The notes beneath the pieces were generated by a model. That model did not search any database and had not been told where the DNA came from. It saw only the letters and a list, made by a program, of their open reading frames with translations. Below are positions 1-7,863 of a stretch of DNA of 18,420 nt, piece by piece. The DNA is taken from positions 1 to 18,420 of the forward strand of contig JACQEH010000164.1 of NCBI GenBank assembly GCA_016200675.1, given 5' to 3'. Position 1 is the stretch's first letter. Each line of letters opens with the position of its first letter. This DNA comes from Chloroflexota bacterium. GTDB taxonomy: Bacteria; Chloroflexota; Limnocylindria; Limnocylindrales; CSP1-4. The position numbers and the translations under genes are program-made.

Positions 1-271
1 GCCGGCGGGCGAGCTCGGCCAGCGCCATCGTCACGACGGCTCCCGGCTCGACGCCGATCACCGTGTCGATCACGACGCAGGCCATGCCCTCGCCGACATC
101 CATGACGTCGACGGCGTCGAGCTGCGGGCAGCGCCGGATCTCCAGCCGCCCCCGGAGCTCGCCGGGGAGTTCCGGCAGGAGATGCGTGATGGCCACCAGC
201 GGCGCCCCGTCGTCGCCGCGGTCGGCCGTGCCACACACGAGGATCCGCAGCTCCGGCGCCCGGGCGGTCAC
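1..271 (-). CDS. Hydrogenase maturation protease (HycI/HoxW-like, peptidase M52), partial
   Basis: This is the N-terminal 90 residues of a [NiFe]-hydrogenase maturation endopeptidase; the gene runs off the window at position 1. My translation starts at a GTG (269-271) and reads VTARAPELRILVCGTADRGDDG. The CGTADRGDDGAP segment resembles the family's GxGNxxxxDDG signature, although the usual Asn is replaced. A later VVIDTVIG segment fits the second metal-ligand Asp of the family. Such proteases cut a short C-terminal tail off the large subunit after nickel insertion. The start overlaps the hydA stop as GTGA, so the two genes are translationally coupled. The hydA product has a tail of about 10 residues after CATH for such a protease to remove. 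Confidence comes mainly from context plus this motif, because the C-terminal half is not visible. Confidence 0.8.
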   Translation of the reverse strand, partial: MTARAPELRILVCGTADRGDDGAPLVAITHLLPELPGELRGRLEIRRCPQLDAVDVMDVGEGMACVVIDTVIGVEPGAVVTMALAELARR

Positions 272-1572
272 CCCGCCCGCTCCACGGTGAGGTCCAGGAA
301 GTGGGTCGCGCAGGAGATGCATGGGTCGTAGGACCGTATCAGCTGCTCCAGGCGGTGCGTCGCCTCGGCCATCGGCAGGTCAAGGACGGCCGGGGCGAAG
401 GTGGCCAGGTCCGCCTCGATGGCCGCCTGGTTCTGGGAGGTCGGCGGGACGATGGTCGCCGCGGCGACCTTGCCGTCGTCGCCGACCACGTAGCGATGGA
501 AGAGGAGGCCCCGGGGCGCCTCGGTCGCCCAGGCCGCCACGCCGGGCCGCGGCGTGTATGCCACCGAGGGCTCCCCGGGACGGACGTAGGCGTCGATGAT
601 GTCGATGGCCTCGGCGGTCGCGTGGACGAGCTCCACGGCCCGGGCGACGATGCTCCTGTAGGGGTTCCGGCGGATCGACTCCAGGGCCCCGGTGCGGGCC
701 AGCGCCTCCTTCGCCAGGGGATGCAGCTGGTCGCTGGCGAGGACCACCCGGGCCGACGGCCCGAGGAGGTACGGCAGGCCGTCGCCGCCGCGGGACTGGA
801 GGGCGTTGGACCAGGGAACCTGGACCTCGTGGAAGGCTTCGCCCCAGTCGGACGGTCGGAGGTTGACGCCGTCCGTGGACACGATCCGCCCGTCGTTGAG
901 GGGGTACTCGGCGCGGTGCTTGAGCGACACCAGCCGGGGCTCGCGCTCGAATGCCGGCGCCTCGAGCCCGGCCACGATGTCGACGGTCGCCTGCGACAGG
1001 CGGAGGGCCTCGTCCAGGCTCGGCCTGAGCGCGGTGAGCTCCTTCCGGAGGGGCATCCGGGAGAAGCCGCCGACCTTGACGCTGACCGGGTGGATCGGCC
1101 GCCCGCCCAGGATCGACAGGAGGTGATTGCCGGACTTCTTGAGGCGCAGGCCGTCGGTCACCAGCTCCCGATGGTCACGCGCCAGCTCCACGGCGCTCGG
1201 GTAGCCGAGGAAGTCCGGGGCGTGGAGGAGGTAGATGTGGAGGGCATGGCTCTCGATCCACTCGCCGCAGTAGAGGAGCCGGCGGAGGGCCCGGACCTGC
1301 GGATCGACGGCGATCCCGAAGAGGTCCTCGAAGGCGTGGACGGCGCTCATCTGGTAGGCCACGGGGCAGATGCCGCAGATACGGGCGACGATGTCGATGA
1401 CCTCGTCCGGCGTCCGGCCGGCCACGAGCGCCTCGAAGTAGCGGGGCGCCTCGAAGATCGCGAGCTGGGCCTCCTCGACGATGCCGTCGCGGACGCGCAG
1501 GCGCAGCGAGCCCTCGCCCTCGACGCGGGTCAGGTTCTCGACCTTGAACCGGAGGTCACTGCCGTGGCCCAT
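268..1572 (-). CDS. hydA: [NiFe]-hydrogenase large (catalytic) subunit, group 3b-like
   Basis: This is the nickel-binding subunit of a cytoplasmic bidirectional NAD(P)-linked hydrogenase (434 aa). The LTRVEGEGSL segment near the N-terminus is typical of large subunits. The L1 motif RICGICP supplies Cys66 and Cys69; the L2 motif DPCISCATH supplies Cys418 and Cys421, the four Ni-Fe site ligands. His424 is the expected protease cleavage site, leaving FLDLTVERAG as the removed tail. The frame is open further upstream (to 1650), but the ATG at 1570-1572 is chosen because AAAGGAGG lies about 8 nt ahead of it and the conserved N-terminus starts there. It overlaps the hydD stop by 17 bp and the protease start by 4 bp. 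Gene order hydB-hydG-hydD-hydA matches the Pyrococcus-type sulfhydrogenase/group 3b operon. Exact subgroup assignment needs phylogeny. Confidence 0.95.
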   Translation of the reverse strand: MGHGSDLRFKVENLTRVEGEGSLRLRVRDGIVEEAQLAIFEAPRYFEALVAGRTPDEVIDIVARICGICPVAYQMSAVHAFEDLFGIAVDPQVRALRRLLYCGEWIESHALHIYLLHAPDFLGYPSAVELARDHRELVTDGLRLKKSGNHLLSILGGRPIHPVSVKVGGFSRMPLRKELTALRPSLDEALRLSQATVDIVAGLEAPAFEREPRLVSLKHRAEYPLNDGRIVSTDGVNLRPSDWGEAFHEVQVPWSNALQSRGGDGLPYLLGPSARVVLASDQLHPLAKEALARTGALESIRRNPYRSIVARAVELVHATAEAIDIIDAYVRPGEPSVAYTPRPGVAAWATEAPRGLLFHRYVVGDDGKVAAATIVPPTSQNQAAIEADLATFAPAVLDLPMAEATHRLEQLIRSYDPCISCATHFLDLTVERAG

Positions 1573-2572
1573 CGGGCGCCTCCTTTGCAGCAGCCGCGCT
1601 GGGCGCCTCGGGAGCGCTCGGGGCGGGGCCCCACGTCGGGGGACCGGCACGGAGCGTCTCGGGCGGCGACGCCAGGGTCGGCCGGAGCGTCACGGGCGGC
1701 CGACCGGCCAGCGAGTCGGTCACGGACCGGAAGGGCTGCGTCGCGCCGGTGAAGCCGGCGAAGAGCCGGCCGACGTCGACCGGATCGCGGCCGCGGCCAT
1801 CGGCGCCGGCGGCGGCATCGCCGGTCACGAGCGCCTGGGCGTAGCCCGCCGTGTTGGCATTCTCGCGCGGGCCGAAGCAGCCGTAGCAGCCCCGTCCGAA
1901 GGCCGGGCAGATGGCCCCGCAGCCCGTCCGTGTGACCGGCCCGAGGCAGGGCAGGCCGCGGGCCACGACGACGCAGGGGATGCCCCGGCGCTTGCACTCG
2001 AGGCAGACGGCCTGGTCGGGCAGCTGCGGCCGGCGGCCGGTCGTCAGCGAGACGAGCAGCTCCACCAGCTGCTCGGGCGAGATGGGGCAGCCCCGCAGCT
2101 CGGCGTCGACCTGGACGAAGTCGGCGACGGGACGGGCCGTGGCCAGGGAGTCGACGTAGGCCGGCACGGGGTAGACCGCGGCCCGGAAGGCCTCGTGCTC
2201 GGCGGCCGTCCGGAGGGCCTGGATGCCGCCGGCCGTGGCGCAGGCGCCGATGACGACGAGGAGCTTGGCCTCGGCCCGCAGGCGGGCGATCTCGACGGCC
2301 TGCTCCGGGGTGGAGATGGAGCCCTCGACGAGGAGGACATCGAACGGTCCCGAGGAGCGGCGCGACGTGGCTTCGGCGAACTCGACGATGTCGAAGCGCT
2401 CGGCGATCTCGAGGAGGTGATCCTCGACGTCGAGGATCGTCAGCTGGCAGCCGTCACAGGACGCGAACTTGACGACCCCAACGCGGGGCCGCCGGCGCGC
2501 GGTCGCGCGCCCATGTCCGGCGTCCTCCGCCGTTGCGGCCGCGGCACTGGCGCGAACGGCGACGTCCATCAC
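1556..2572 (-). CDS. hydD: [NiFe]-hydrogenase small subunit, group 3b-like
   Basis: This is the iron-sulfur small subunit (338 aa) passing electrons between the HydA active site and the HydB/HydG module. The proximal-cluster motif SCDGCQ holds Cys39 and Cys42, and a GACATAGG segment supplies another ligand. Further cysteines follow in CLECKRRGIPC (Cys190, 193, 200), GLPCLGP (209) and TGCGAICPAFGRGCYGC (218, 222, 229, 232), enough for the three [4Fe-4S] clusters expected in this family. There is no Tat signal, in line with a cytoplasmic enzyme. The frame opens with GTG (2570-2572) followed directly by ATG (2567-2569). The GTG overlaps the stop of the upstream fusion gene as GTGA. The last roughly 50 residues are Pro/Ala-rich low complexity beyond the conserved fold, an unusual tail that may be partly tolerated because it overlaps the hydA ribosome binding site. 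Confidence 0.94.
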   Translation of the reverse strand: MMDVAVRASAAAATAEDAGHGRATARRRPRVGVVKFASCDGCQLTILDVEDHLLEIAERFDIVEFAEATSRRSSGPFDVLLVEGSISTPEQAVEIARLRAEAKLLVVIGACATAGGIQALRTAAEHEAFRAAVYPVPAYVDSLATARPVADFVQVDAELRGCPISPEQLVELLVSLTTGRRPQLPDQAVCLECKRRGIPCVVVARGLPCLGPVTRTGCGAICPAFGRGCYGCFGPRENANTAGYAQALVTGDAAAGADGRGRDPVDVGRLFAGFTGATQPFRSVTDSLAGRPPVTLRPTLASPPETLRAGPPTWGPAPSAPEAPSAAAAKEAPDGPRQ

Positions 2573-4575
2573 AGGCCCTCCCGCCGCAGGTCGTCACCCA
2601 GCTCAGCTGCGCTGAAGACCGGGCCGTCCCGGCAGACGAAGCGGGAGCCGAACTGGCAGTGCCCGCACAACCCGACGCCGCACTCCATGTGGCGCTCGAG
2701 GGTCAGCCACATGTGCTCCGGCGGGACGCCGAGGTCGCCGAGGGTCGTGGCGGTGGCCGCCATCATTCGCTCCGGACCGCAGATGAAGGCCGTTGCGTCG
2801 GTGCCGGTTCCCCTGACCGTCTTGAAGAGCTGGGTCACGATCCCCACCCGGCCCAGCCACTCGGGACCGGCCCGGTCCACGGTGACGCGGACGAGGACGT
2901 CTTCACGGGCAGCGAGCGCTTCGATCTCGTCGACGAAGAGCCGCTCGCGGGGGGTCCGGGCGCCGAGGTAGATGCGGACGTCGGCGAACTTCGCCCGGTC
3001 GCGCAGGACGGCGTCGATGACGGGTCGGAGCGGGGCCAGCCCGATCCCGCCGGCGACGATGACGACGTCCCGCCCGTGAGCCGTCTCGACGGGCCAGCCA
3101 CGGCCGAGCGGCCCGCGGAGGCCGAGCGTGGCCCCGGGTCGGAGGCGGGTCAGGAAGCTCGTCGCCGCCCCGGCCGCCCGGATGGTGAGCTCGATACCGT
3201 CGGGGTGGTACCGGGAGATCGAGATCGGCGGGATGGCGAACGCGGGCACGCCGACCATGACGAACTGGCCGGGGGTTCCGGCGAGGATGGCCGGATCGTC
3301 GGTGACGAGCCGGAGCGGGGAGGTATCGGCCGTCTCGGGGGTGATCGAGACGACCGTCGCCCGCCGGAAGTCGAGTGCGTCGGGCGCGGGGGGCGCGAGC
3401 GGCTGGAGGGTGCCCCGGTCACGGAGTGGAACCGCGGCGACCGCGGGGGCCGTGGCGGCAAACGCCGTCAGCTCGGCCCGAACGTCGATGCCGACCGGGC
3501 ACCAGGCCACGCAGCGGCCGCAGCCGATGCAGCCGGATGTCCCGAACTGGTCGAACCAGGTCGCGAACTTGTGGGTCATCCACTGCCGGTATCGATCCTG
3601 GTGGCGCGGCCGGAAGTTGCCGCCCGCGACCTGCGTGAAGCCATCAGTGAAGCAGGAGTCCCAGGTCCGGGCCGCCGTCGAGGTCACCCCATCGAAGCCG
3701 GAGGTCACGGTCTGGCCAGTGCAGAAGCAGGTCGGGCAGACCAGCGTGCAGTTGGCGCAGGCGATGCAGCGCTCGGCGATCGCCTCCCAACGGGGGTGCT
3801 CGAGGTTGGCCAGGAGGAGGTCCCTGGCGTTGGCCGGGATCGCGTCCGTGCCCATCGCGACACGGGCCGCGGCCGTCTGGGCGGCCGCCTTTCCGACCCG
3901 CTCCGGGGCCGCCGGCGCAAGGCCCAGGGACTCGACGATCCGTCCACCGGCCGCGCTCGGCGCCCGCACGACGAACCCGTCGTCGAGCTCGGCGAGCACG
4001 AGATCGGCACCGGTCGTCACCTCCGGGCCCGTGCCCATCGTGGCGCAGAAGCAGGTGCTGCTGGCCAGGGCGCACTCGACGGCGACGACCAGGAGGTCCG
4101 ACCGGCGCGCTGCGTAGTCGGGGTCCACGGCGGGGCCGCCGATGAGGACGCGGTCGTGGACGGCGAGCGCCGCCAGGTCGCAGGCGCGGGCACCCACGAC
4201 GGCGAGCGGCACCGGCTCCGCGGGCGCTTCGACCTTGACCCGGACGGTGCCGGCCAGGTCCGTGGTCATCGACAGGGCGTCGACCCGGCTTGGGAACGTG
4301 AACTTCTTGATCCCCTCGCCCGAAACGGTGTACTGGAACGTCCGGCGCGCTCCCGGCCCGGCCGGCAGCGGCTCCAGGCGCGCGCGGCCCGGGGCCGTCG
4401 CCAGGGTCAGGCCGGCCGGCAGGTCGGCAGCGCGCTCGAGATCGGCGAAGACGATCGCCCCATCGGCCACCGTCGGCCCGACGACGCGCCGGCCGCCCGC
4501 CGCAAGGGCCTGCAGCAGGTCGTCGAATCGGTCCCGGGGCAGGAACGTGGGCACCTCGGTCGCGACGCTCACCAC
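2569..4575 (-). CDS. Fused hydrogenase electron-transfer subunit (HydB-HydG: 4Fe-4S domain plus FAD/NAD(P)-binding domain)
   Basis: This 668-aa protein combines two subunits usually encoded separately. Residues about 1-375 resemble HydB (sulfhydrogenase beta), with ferredoxin-type motifs CIACANCTLVCP (Cys270, 273, 276, 280; extra Cys283, 285) and CIGCGRCVAWCP (Cys349, 352, 355, 359). Residues about 405-668 resemble HydG (gamma), a ferredoxin-NADP reductase/PyrK-like fold. This part has an FAD segment around ISRYHPDG, a dinucleotide loop VIVAGGIGLAPLRP, the CGPERMM motif, and a C-terminal [2Fe-2S] motif CGVGLCGHC with a later Cys (632, 637, 640, 648). It would shuttle electrons between NAD(P)H and HydD/HydA. 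The frame opens with two GTG codons (4575 and 4572). The second overlaps the upstream stop by four bases and may be the true start. There is no stop or frame break at the domain junction (roughly residues 375-405). Confidence 0.93.
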   Translation of the reverse strand: MVSVATEVPTFLPRDRFDDLLQALAAGGRRVVGPTVADGAIVFADLERAADLPAGLTLATAPGRARLEPLPAGPGARRTFQYTVSGEGIKKFTFPSRVDALSMTTDLAGTVRVKVEAPAEPVPLAVVGARACDLAALAVHDRVLIGGPAVDPDYAARRSDLLVVAVECALASSTCFCATMGTGPEVTTGADLVLAELDDGFVVRAPSAAGGRIVESLGLAPAAPERVGKAAAQTAAARVAMGTDAIPANARDLLLANLEHPRWEAIAERCIACANCTLVCPTCFCTGQTVTSGFDGVTSTAARTWDSCFTDGFTQVAGGNFRPRHQDRYRQWMTHKFATWFDQFGTSGCIGCGRCVAWCPVGIDVRAELTAFAATAPAVAAVPLRDRGTLQPLAPPAPDALDFRRATVVSITPETADTSPLRLVTDDPAILAGTPGQFVMVGVPAFAIPPISISRYHPDGIELTIRAAGAATSFLTRLRPGATLGLRGPLGRGWPVETAHGRDVVIVAGGIGLAPLRPVIDAVLRDRAKFADVRIYLGARTPRERLFVDEIEALAAREDVLVRVTVDRAGPEWLGRVGIVTQLFKTVRGTGTDATAFICGPERMMAATATTLGDLGVPPEHMWLTLERHMECGVGLCGHCQFGSRFVCRDGPVFSAAELGDDLRREGL

Positions 4576-5078
4576 GGATCGAGGCCCGTGGCGTGGAAGA
4601 GGTCGAGCAGCTGGTCGCGCGTCGCGGCGACCCGCGAGACGACCGTCTCGAGGACTTTCGGCAGGAACGCCGCAGCGACTTCGGTGTCGGTGGCGAGGAG
4701 GTCCCGGAGCTCCGCGGCGTCGAGGATCGCCAGGTCGGTCGGCTCCAGCGTCGTGGCGGTCGTCGTGGCCCGGTAGGGAGCCACGATGGCCGACCAGCCG
4801 ACGATGTCGCCCGGGTCGAGGGTGAGGATCGTGATGGCCCCCCGTTCGGGGACGCGGAGCCGGAGCGCAACCCGGCCGCGGACGACGATGGCCATGAACG
4901 CGGTCACGTCACCCTCGTGCATGAAGGTGACCCCGCCGTCCAGCTCCAGGTGCGCGATCCGCTCGGACAGCCGCGCCCGCGGACCCTCGGGCAGCGCGTC
5001 GATGATCGGCAGGCCACCCGGCCGGTCGTTGGGCCAGGTCGGCTGGACGGTGGAACGCACGGCTTGAGCGCGCGACAT
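4569..5078 (-). CDS. Cyclic nucleotide-binding domain protein without DNA-binding domain, hydrogenase operon leader gene
   Basis: This 169-codon gene encodes a stand-alone CAP-ED/cNMP-binding domain. A core segment reads FMHEGDVTAFMAIVVRGRVA, followed by TLDPGDIVGWSA, the beta-roll pattern of Crp/Fnr relatives. The protein ends with a coiled-looking helix (ETVVSRVAATRDQLLDLFHA) where Crp would carry its hinge helix, and no helix-turn-helix follows. The ATG at 5076-5078 is preferred over an upstream in-frame start at 5168 because GGAGG sits 7-8 nt before it and the upstream residues look non-conserved. Its stop overlaps the HydB-HydG start, so it is the first gene of the hydrogenase operon. 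Similar small cNMP-domain genes are known next to group 3b hydrogenases. It probably modulates or scaffolds the enzyme, but its ligand and role are unknown. Confidence 0.82.
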   Translation of the reverse strand: MSRAQAVRSTVQPTWPNDRPGGLPIIDALPEGPRARLSERIAHLELDGGVTFMHEGDVTAFMAIVVRGRVALRLRVPERGAITILTLDPGDIVGWSAIVAPYRATTTATTLEPTDLAILDAAELRDLLATDTEVAAAFLPKVLETVVSRVAATRDQLLDLFHATGLDPW

Positions 5079-5254
5079 CGCGGTACCTCCACCGCGCAGG
5101 GTAGGGGCCGGCAGGTGGCTGGCTGCAGCGCCAACAGGCACCTTCCGCGAGCGCGGCCGGCCCCCCACAGCCGGGACCCGGGCCGCCGAGTCCCGGCCAA
5201 CTCGGGACCTTCGGCCCTACCGACGCAATCTGTCCGGCCGTCTAATGCCCTTGC

Positions 5255-5287
5255 GGTGGATGCCGGAGGGGACGCCCGGTATCCACC
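5255..5287 (+). promoter_or_regulatory. Strong hairpin with T-run in the divergent hydrogenase/YceI intergenic region
   Basis: The 5079-5403 gap between divergent genes contains no supportable ORF. Within it GGTGGATGCCGG (5255-5266) pairs with CCGGTATCCACC (5276-5287) over 12 bp with one G-T wobble and a 9-nt loop, followed by CTTTT. This could act as a leader attenuator/terminator for plus-strand transcription towards the YceI gene, or as a dyad operator for either gene. I see no confident -35/-10 pair in the gap. Confidence 0.45.
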
Positions 5288-5403
5288 CTTTTGATTCCCG
5301 CCGATCTGACGCGTGGCCGGCCGATCGCCGGTTCGTTCTCAGCGGGTTCTCAGCCCTCATCGGGCATGATCACGCCGTCGTCCGCCCCCACCCCGAGGCC
5401 CCG

Positions 5404-6180
5404 ATGCCGCGTTCCCGCCTGCCCATCGCGCTCACCCTGGCCGTCGTCGTTGCCGGCCTTGCGGCGTTCCTCGTCTATCGCCAGTTCCTGGCCGGTGATT
5501 CGGTCGCTCGCCTGACGCTCCCACCGGCCACGGTCGCGGCGGGCTCCACCGCGTCCCCTTCCGGCGTGGGCTCGTCCGCGCCGTCGGCCTCGAGCGTGGG
5601 TGGCGCCAGCTCCGCCCCAGTCGTGGCCACCCCGGCCGGCCTGGCCGGGACCTGGACCATTGGCGACGGCAGCGTCGTGGGCTATCGAGTCCGCGAGCAG
5701 CTGGGCGGCGTGTCGGCGCTCTCCGACGCCGTCGGCCGGACGATTGCCATCACCGGAACGGCGACCCTCGCGGCGACCGCCGACAGCGTCCGGGTCACCG
5801 CGGCCAGCTTCCAGGCGGACCTCACCCAGCTCACGAGCGATGACGCGCGGCGGGACAACCGGATCCGCTCGATCGGCCTCGAGTCCGCGCGCTACCCGAC
5901 CTCGACCTTCACCCTGACGACGCCCCTCGACGTCCCGGCCTCCGGCCTGGGCGGCGCCGCGGTCGACGTCGCCCTCGCCGGCGACCTCACGATCCACGGC
6001 GTGACGAAGTCCGTGACGATCGCCGGCCAGGCCCGGCTCAACGGCGACCGCATCCAGATCGCCGCGAGCCTGACCTTCCCGTTCTCCGACTTCGGGATGA
6101 CCCCGCCGAGCATCGGCGGGTTCGTGAGCGTGCAGGACACGGCGACACTCGAGGTCCTCCTGTCCCTGGCCAAGGGCTGA
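5404..6180 (+). CDS. YceI-domain protein, membrane-anchored
   Basis: This 258-aa protein has one N-terminal hydrophobic segment (PIALTLAVVVAGLAAFLVY), then a Ser/Ala/Gly-rich linker to about residue 78. A YceI-like lipocalin-type domain follows, starting near GTWTIGDGSVVGYRVREQL. Family hallmarks visible are the SVRVTAASFQADLTQL strand pattern, the RDNRIRS segment, SARYPTSTFTLT, GDLTIHGVTKSVTI and FPFSDFGMTPP. YceI proteins bind isoprenoid or other hydrophobic ligands outside the cytoplasm; the ligand here is unknown. The frame is open from 5245. The ATG at 5404 is chosen because the hydrophobic anchor begins just after it, but no good Shine-Dalgarno sequence precedes it. It is divergent from the hydrogenase operon and converges with the CoA-transferase at 6256 across 75 bp. 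That gap has only a weak 5-bp stem (6185-6202) and no clear terminator. Confidence 0.88.
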   Translation: MPRSRLPIALTLAVVVAGLAAFLVYRQFLAGDSVARLTLPPATVAAGSTASPSGVGSSAPSASSVGGASSAPVVATPAGLAGTWTIGDGSVVGYRVREQLGGVSALSDAVGRTIAITGTATLAATADSVRVTAASFQADLTQLTSDDARRDNRIRSIGLESARYPTSTFTLTTPLDVPASGLGGAAVDVALAGDLTIHGVTKSVTIAGQARLNGDRIQIAASLTFPFSDFGMTPPSIGGFVSVQDTATLEVLLSLAKG

Positions 6181-6255
6181 CGCGGGCTCAAGCGGACGAG
6201 CCGTTCCTGTGAGCGCGACGCCGCGCGGACCTCCAGTCGATCTCCTCCTCGCGCG

Positions 6256-7527
6256 TCAGTCGAGGTGCAGGCGGCGAGCCTCCGACCGGAGCTCATCCCG
6301 GAAGTTCGGATCGGCGATGCCGATGAGGGCCTCCGCCCGCTCGTGGAGCGACCGTCCCCAGAGCTCGGCGACGCCCCACTCGGTGACGATCGTCCGGGCG
6401 TGCGCCCGCGTCGTGACCACGCCGGCGCCTTCCTTGATCGCCGGCACGATCCGCGACATGGTCCCGCCCGCGGCGCTCGCGGGAAGGGCGATGATCGCCC
6501 GACCCTCGGGCGCGAGCGACGCCCCACGCACGAAGTCCATCTGGCCGCCCACGCCCGAGTACATCCGGTGGCCGATGCTGTCGGCCACCACCTGGCCCGT
6601 CAGGTCGACCTCGATGGCCGAATTGATGGCCGTCATCCGGTTGAAGGAACGGATGACGTGGGTGTCGTTGGTGAAGTCCACCTGGCGCATCTCGACCATC
6701 GGGTTGTCGTGGACGAAGTCGTAGAGGCGCTGCGTGCCCATCATGAAGGCGGCCACGATCTTGCCGCGGTTGCGCTCCTTGCGGCTGCCGTTGACGACGC
6801 CCTTCTCGACGAGGTCGACGACGACGTCCGTGAACATCTCCGTGTGGACGCCCAGGTCGCGCTTGTCGGCGAGGGCCGCGCCGACGGCCGAGGGGATGCC
6901 CCCGATGCCCATCTGGATGGTGGCTCCATCCTGGACGAGATCGGCCACGAACTGGCCGATCCGCCGCTCGACCTCCCCGAGCTCCCCGATGACGTGCTCG
7001 TAGGGCTTGACGTCGCACTCGACGGCGAGGTCGATCTGGTCGATGTGGATGAAGCTCTCGCCCAACGTCCGGGGGATGCCCCGGTTGAACTGAACGATGA
7101 CGGTCCGGGCGGCCTTGATCGCGGCGTGCATCGCCTCGACGCTCGTGCCGAGTGAGCAGAAGCCGTGGCTGTCCGGCGGTGTGGCGTTGACGAAGACGGC
7201 GTCGAGCGGCAGGAGGCCGCTCTCGAAGAGGCGCGGGACGTCGGACAGGAACGCCGGGATGTACTCGGCCCGTCCCTCGTTGATCGCAACCCTCGCGTTC
7301 GGGCCGATGAAGAGGGCGCGGTGGCGGAAGTGGGGCGCCATCTCGGGGGCCAGGTGGGGGCCGGGACCCTCGCAGTGGAGGTGCACGACGCGCACGTCCT
7401 CGAGTTCGGGCGCCCGCGCCACGAGCGCGTCGAGGAGCACCGACGGGGTCGCCGCGGCGCACTGGAGGTAGATCTGCTGGCCGGACCGGATCCCGGCGAC
7501 GGCTTCTTCCGGGCTGACAATTCGCAT
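6256..7527 (-). CDS. Acetyl-CoA hydrolase/transferase family protein (4-hydroxybutyrate CoA-transferase-like)
   Basis: This 423-aa single-chain CoA-transferase belongs to the family containing 4-hydroxybutyrate CoA-transferase, butyryl/acetate CoA-transferase and acetyl-CoA hydrolase. Two fused transferase halves are visible. The second contains VHTEMFTDVVVDLVEKG, whose Glu230 aligns with the glutamate that forms the covalent glutamyl-CoA intermediate in this family. The CoA-site motif GVGGQMDFVRGA follows near residue 329. The first half has the INEGRAEYIPAFLSD and ATPPDSHGFCSLG segments typical of the family. Length matches the usual 420-450 aa. The reaction would move CoA between a short-chain acyl-CoA and a carboxylate; the exact acyl group cannot be read from sequence. 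It stands alone on its strand. The upstream gap to 7687 shows no gene, and no strong ribosome binding site precedes the ATG. Confidence 0.92.
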   Translation of the reverse strand: MRIVSPEEAVAGIRSGQQIYLQCAAATPSVLLDALVARAPELEDVRVVHLHCEGPGPHLAPEMAPHFRHRALFIGPNARVAINEGRAEYIPAFLSDVPRLFESGLLPLDAVFVNATPPDSHGFCSLGTSVEAMHAAIKAARTVIVQFNRGIPRTLGESFIHIDQIDLAVECDVKPYEHVIGELGEVERRIGQFVADLVQDGATIQMGIGGIPSAVGAALADKRDLGVHTEMFTDVVVDLVEKGVVNGSRKERNRGKIVAAFMMGTQRLYDFVHDNPMVEMRQVDFTNDTHVIRSFNRMTAINSAIEVDLTGQVVADSIGHRMYSGVGGQMDFVRGASLAPEGRAIIALPASAAGGTMSRIVPAIKEGAGVVTTRAHARTIVTEWGVAELWGRSLHERAEALIGIADPNFRDELRSEARRLHLD

Positions 7528-7687
7528 GTCCCGAGGATAGCCGGGGAGTCCCCGCCGCCCCCGGGTCCGGACGGCCCGTCGTGGCGGGCCGAAGGTCGGC
7601 CGAAGGTCGAGGGTGCGCTGGGTCGACGCGACCTCTGCATCTTGGGCGACGTAGGGATCCTGGATGGTGTGCCGGCCCGGGTGCGTC

Positions 7688-7737
7688 GTCGGGCCCGCGC
7701 GTTCCGTGTCCCAGGTCCCGCGCCGTCCGCGTGCCCC
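7688..7737. repeat. Left orphan unit of the 49-50 bp tandem repeat array
   Basis: Positions 7688-7727 match 10642-10681 at 39 of 40 positions, and the 10 bases after it complete a 50-bp unit. It is the part of the array left on the far side of the IS256 insertion. The stretch 7528-7687 before it holds no gene or recognisable signal. Confidence 0.85.
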
Positions 7738-7738
7738 G
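7727..7738 (+). repeat. Candidate target site duplication of the IS256 element, left copy
   Basis: CCGCGTGCCCCG occurs here and again at 10631-10642, immediately outside the two inverted repeats. It is longer than the usual 8-9 bp duplication. Confidence 0.6.
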
Positions 7739-7740
7739 GA

Positions 7741-7766
7741 GTGTCCCCCCGAGTGGTGTGATTTCG
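7741..7766 (+). repeat. IS256-family left terminal inverted repeat
   Basis: GTGTCCCCCCGAGTGGTG and following bases match the reverse complement of the right end (10603-10628), with perfect identity over GAGTGGTG and a shared TTT further in. There are several mismatches elsewhere. Confidence 0.7.
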
Positions 7767-7863
7767 AACGAGGCTCCTGACACCGGCTGAGCCGGACAGT
7801 CAGGGGCCACCGGTGTGATGCTCAGCGTGTTCCGACCAAGGATCACGTCGAGGAGATCAACCG

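Noticed and set aside
301..1752. Long plus-strand open frame opposite the hydrogenase large subunit
   Set aside because: It is antisense to a gene with clear catalytic motifs, its product is low-complexity Arg/Gly-rich, and it arises from the high GC content.
5079..5254. Riboswitch or tRNA in the GC-rich hydrogenase leader
   Set aside because: I could not find a cloverleaf or any known riboswitch core; only the hairpin at 5255-5287 stands out.
6181..6255. Intrinsic terminator between YceI and the CoA-transferase
   Set aside because: Only a 5-bp stem (6185-6189 with 6198-6202) without a proper T-run is present, which is too weak to call.
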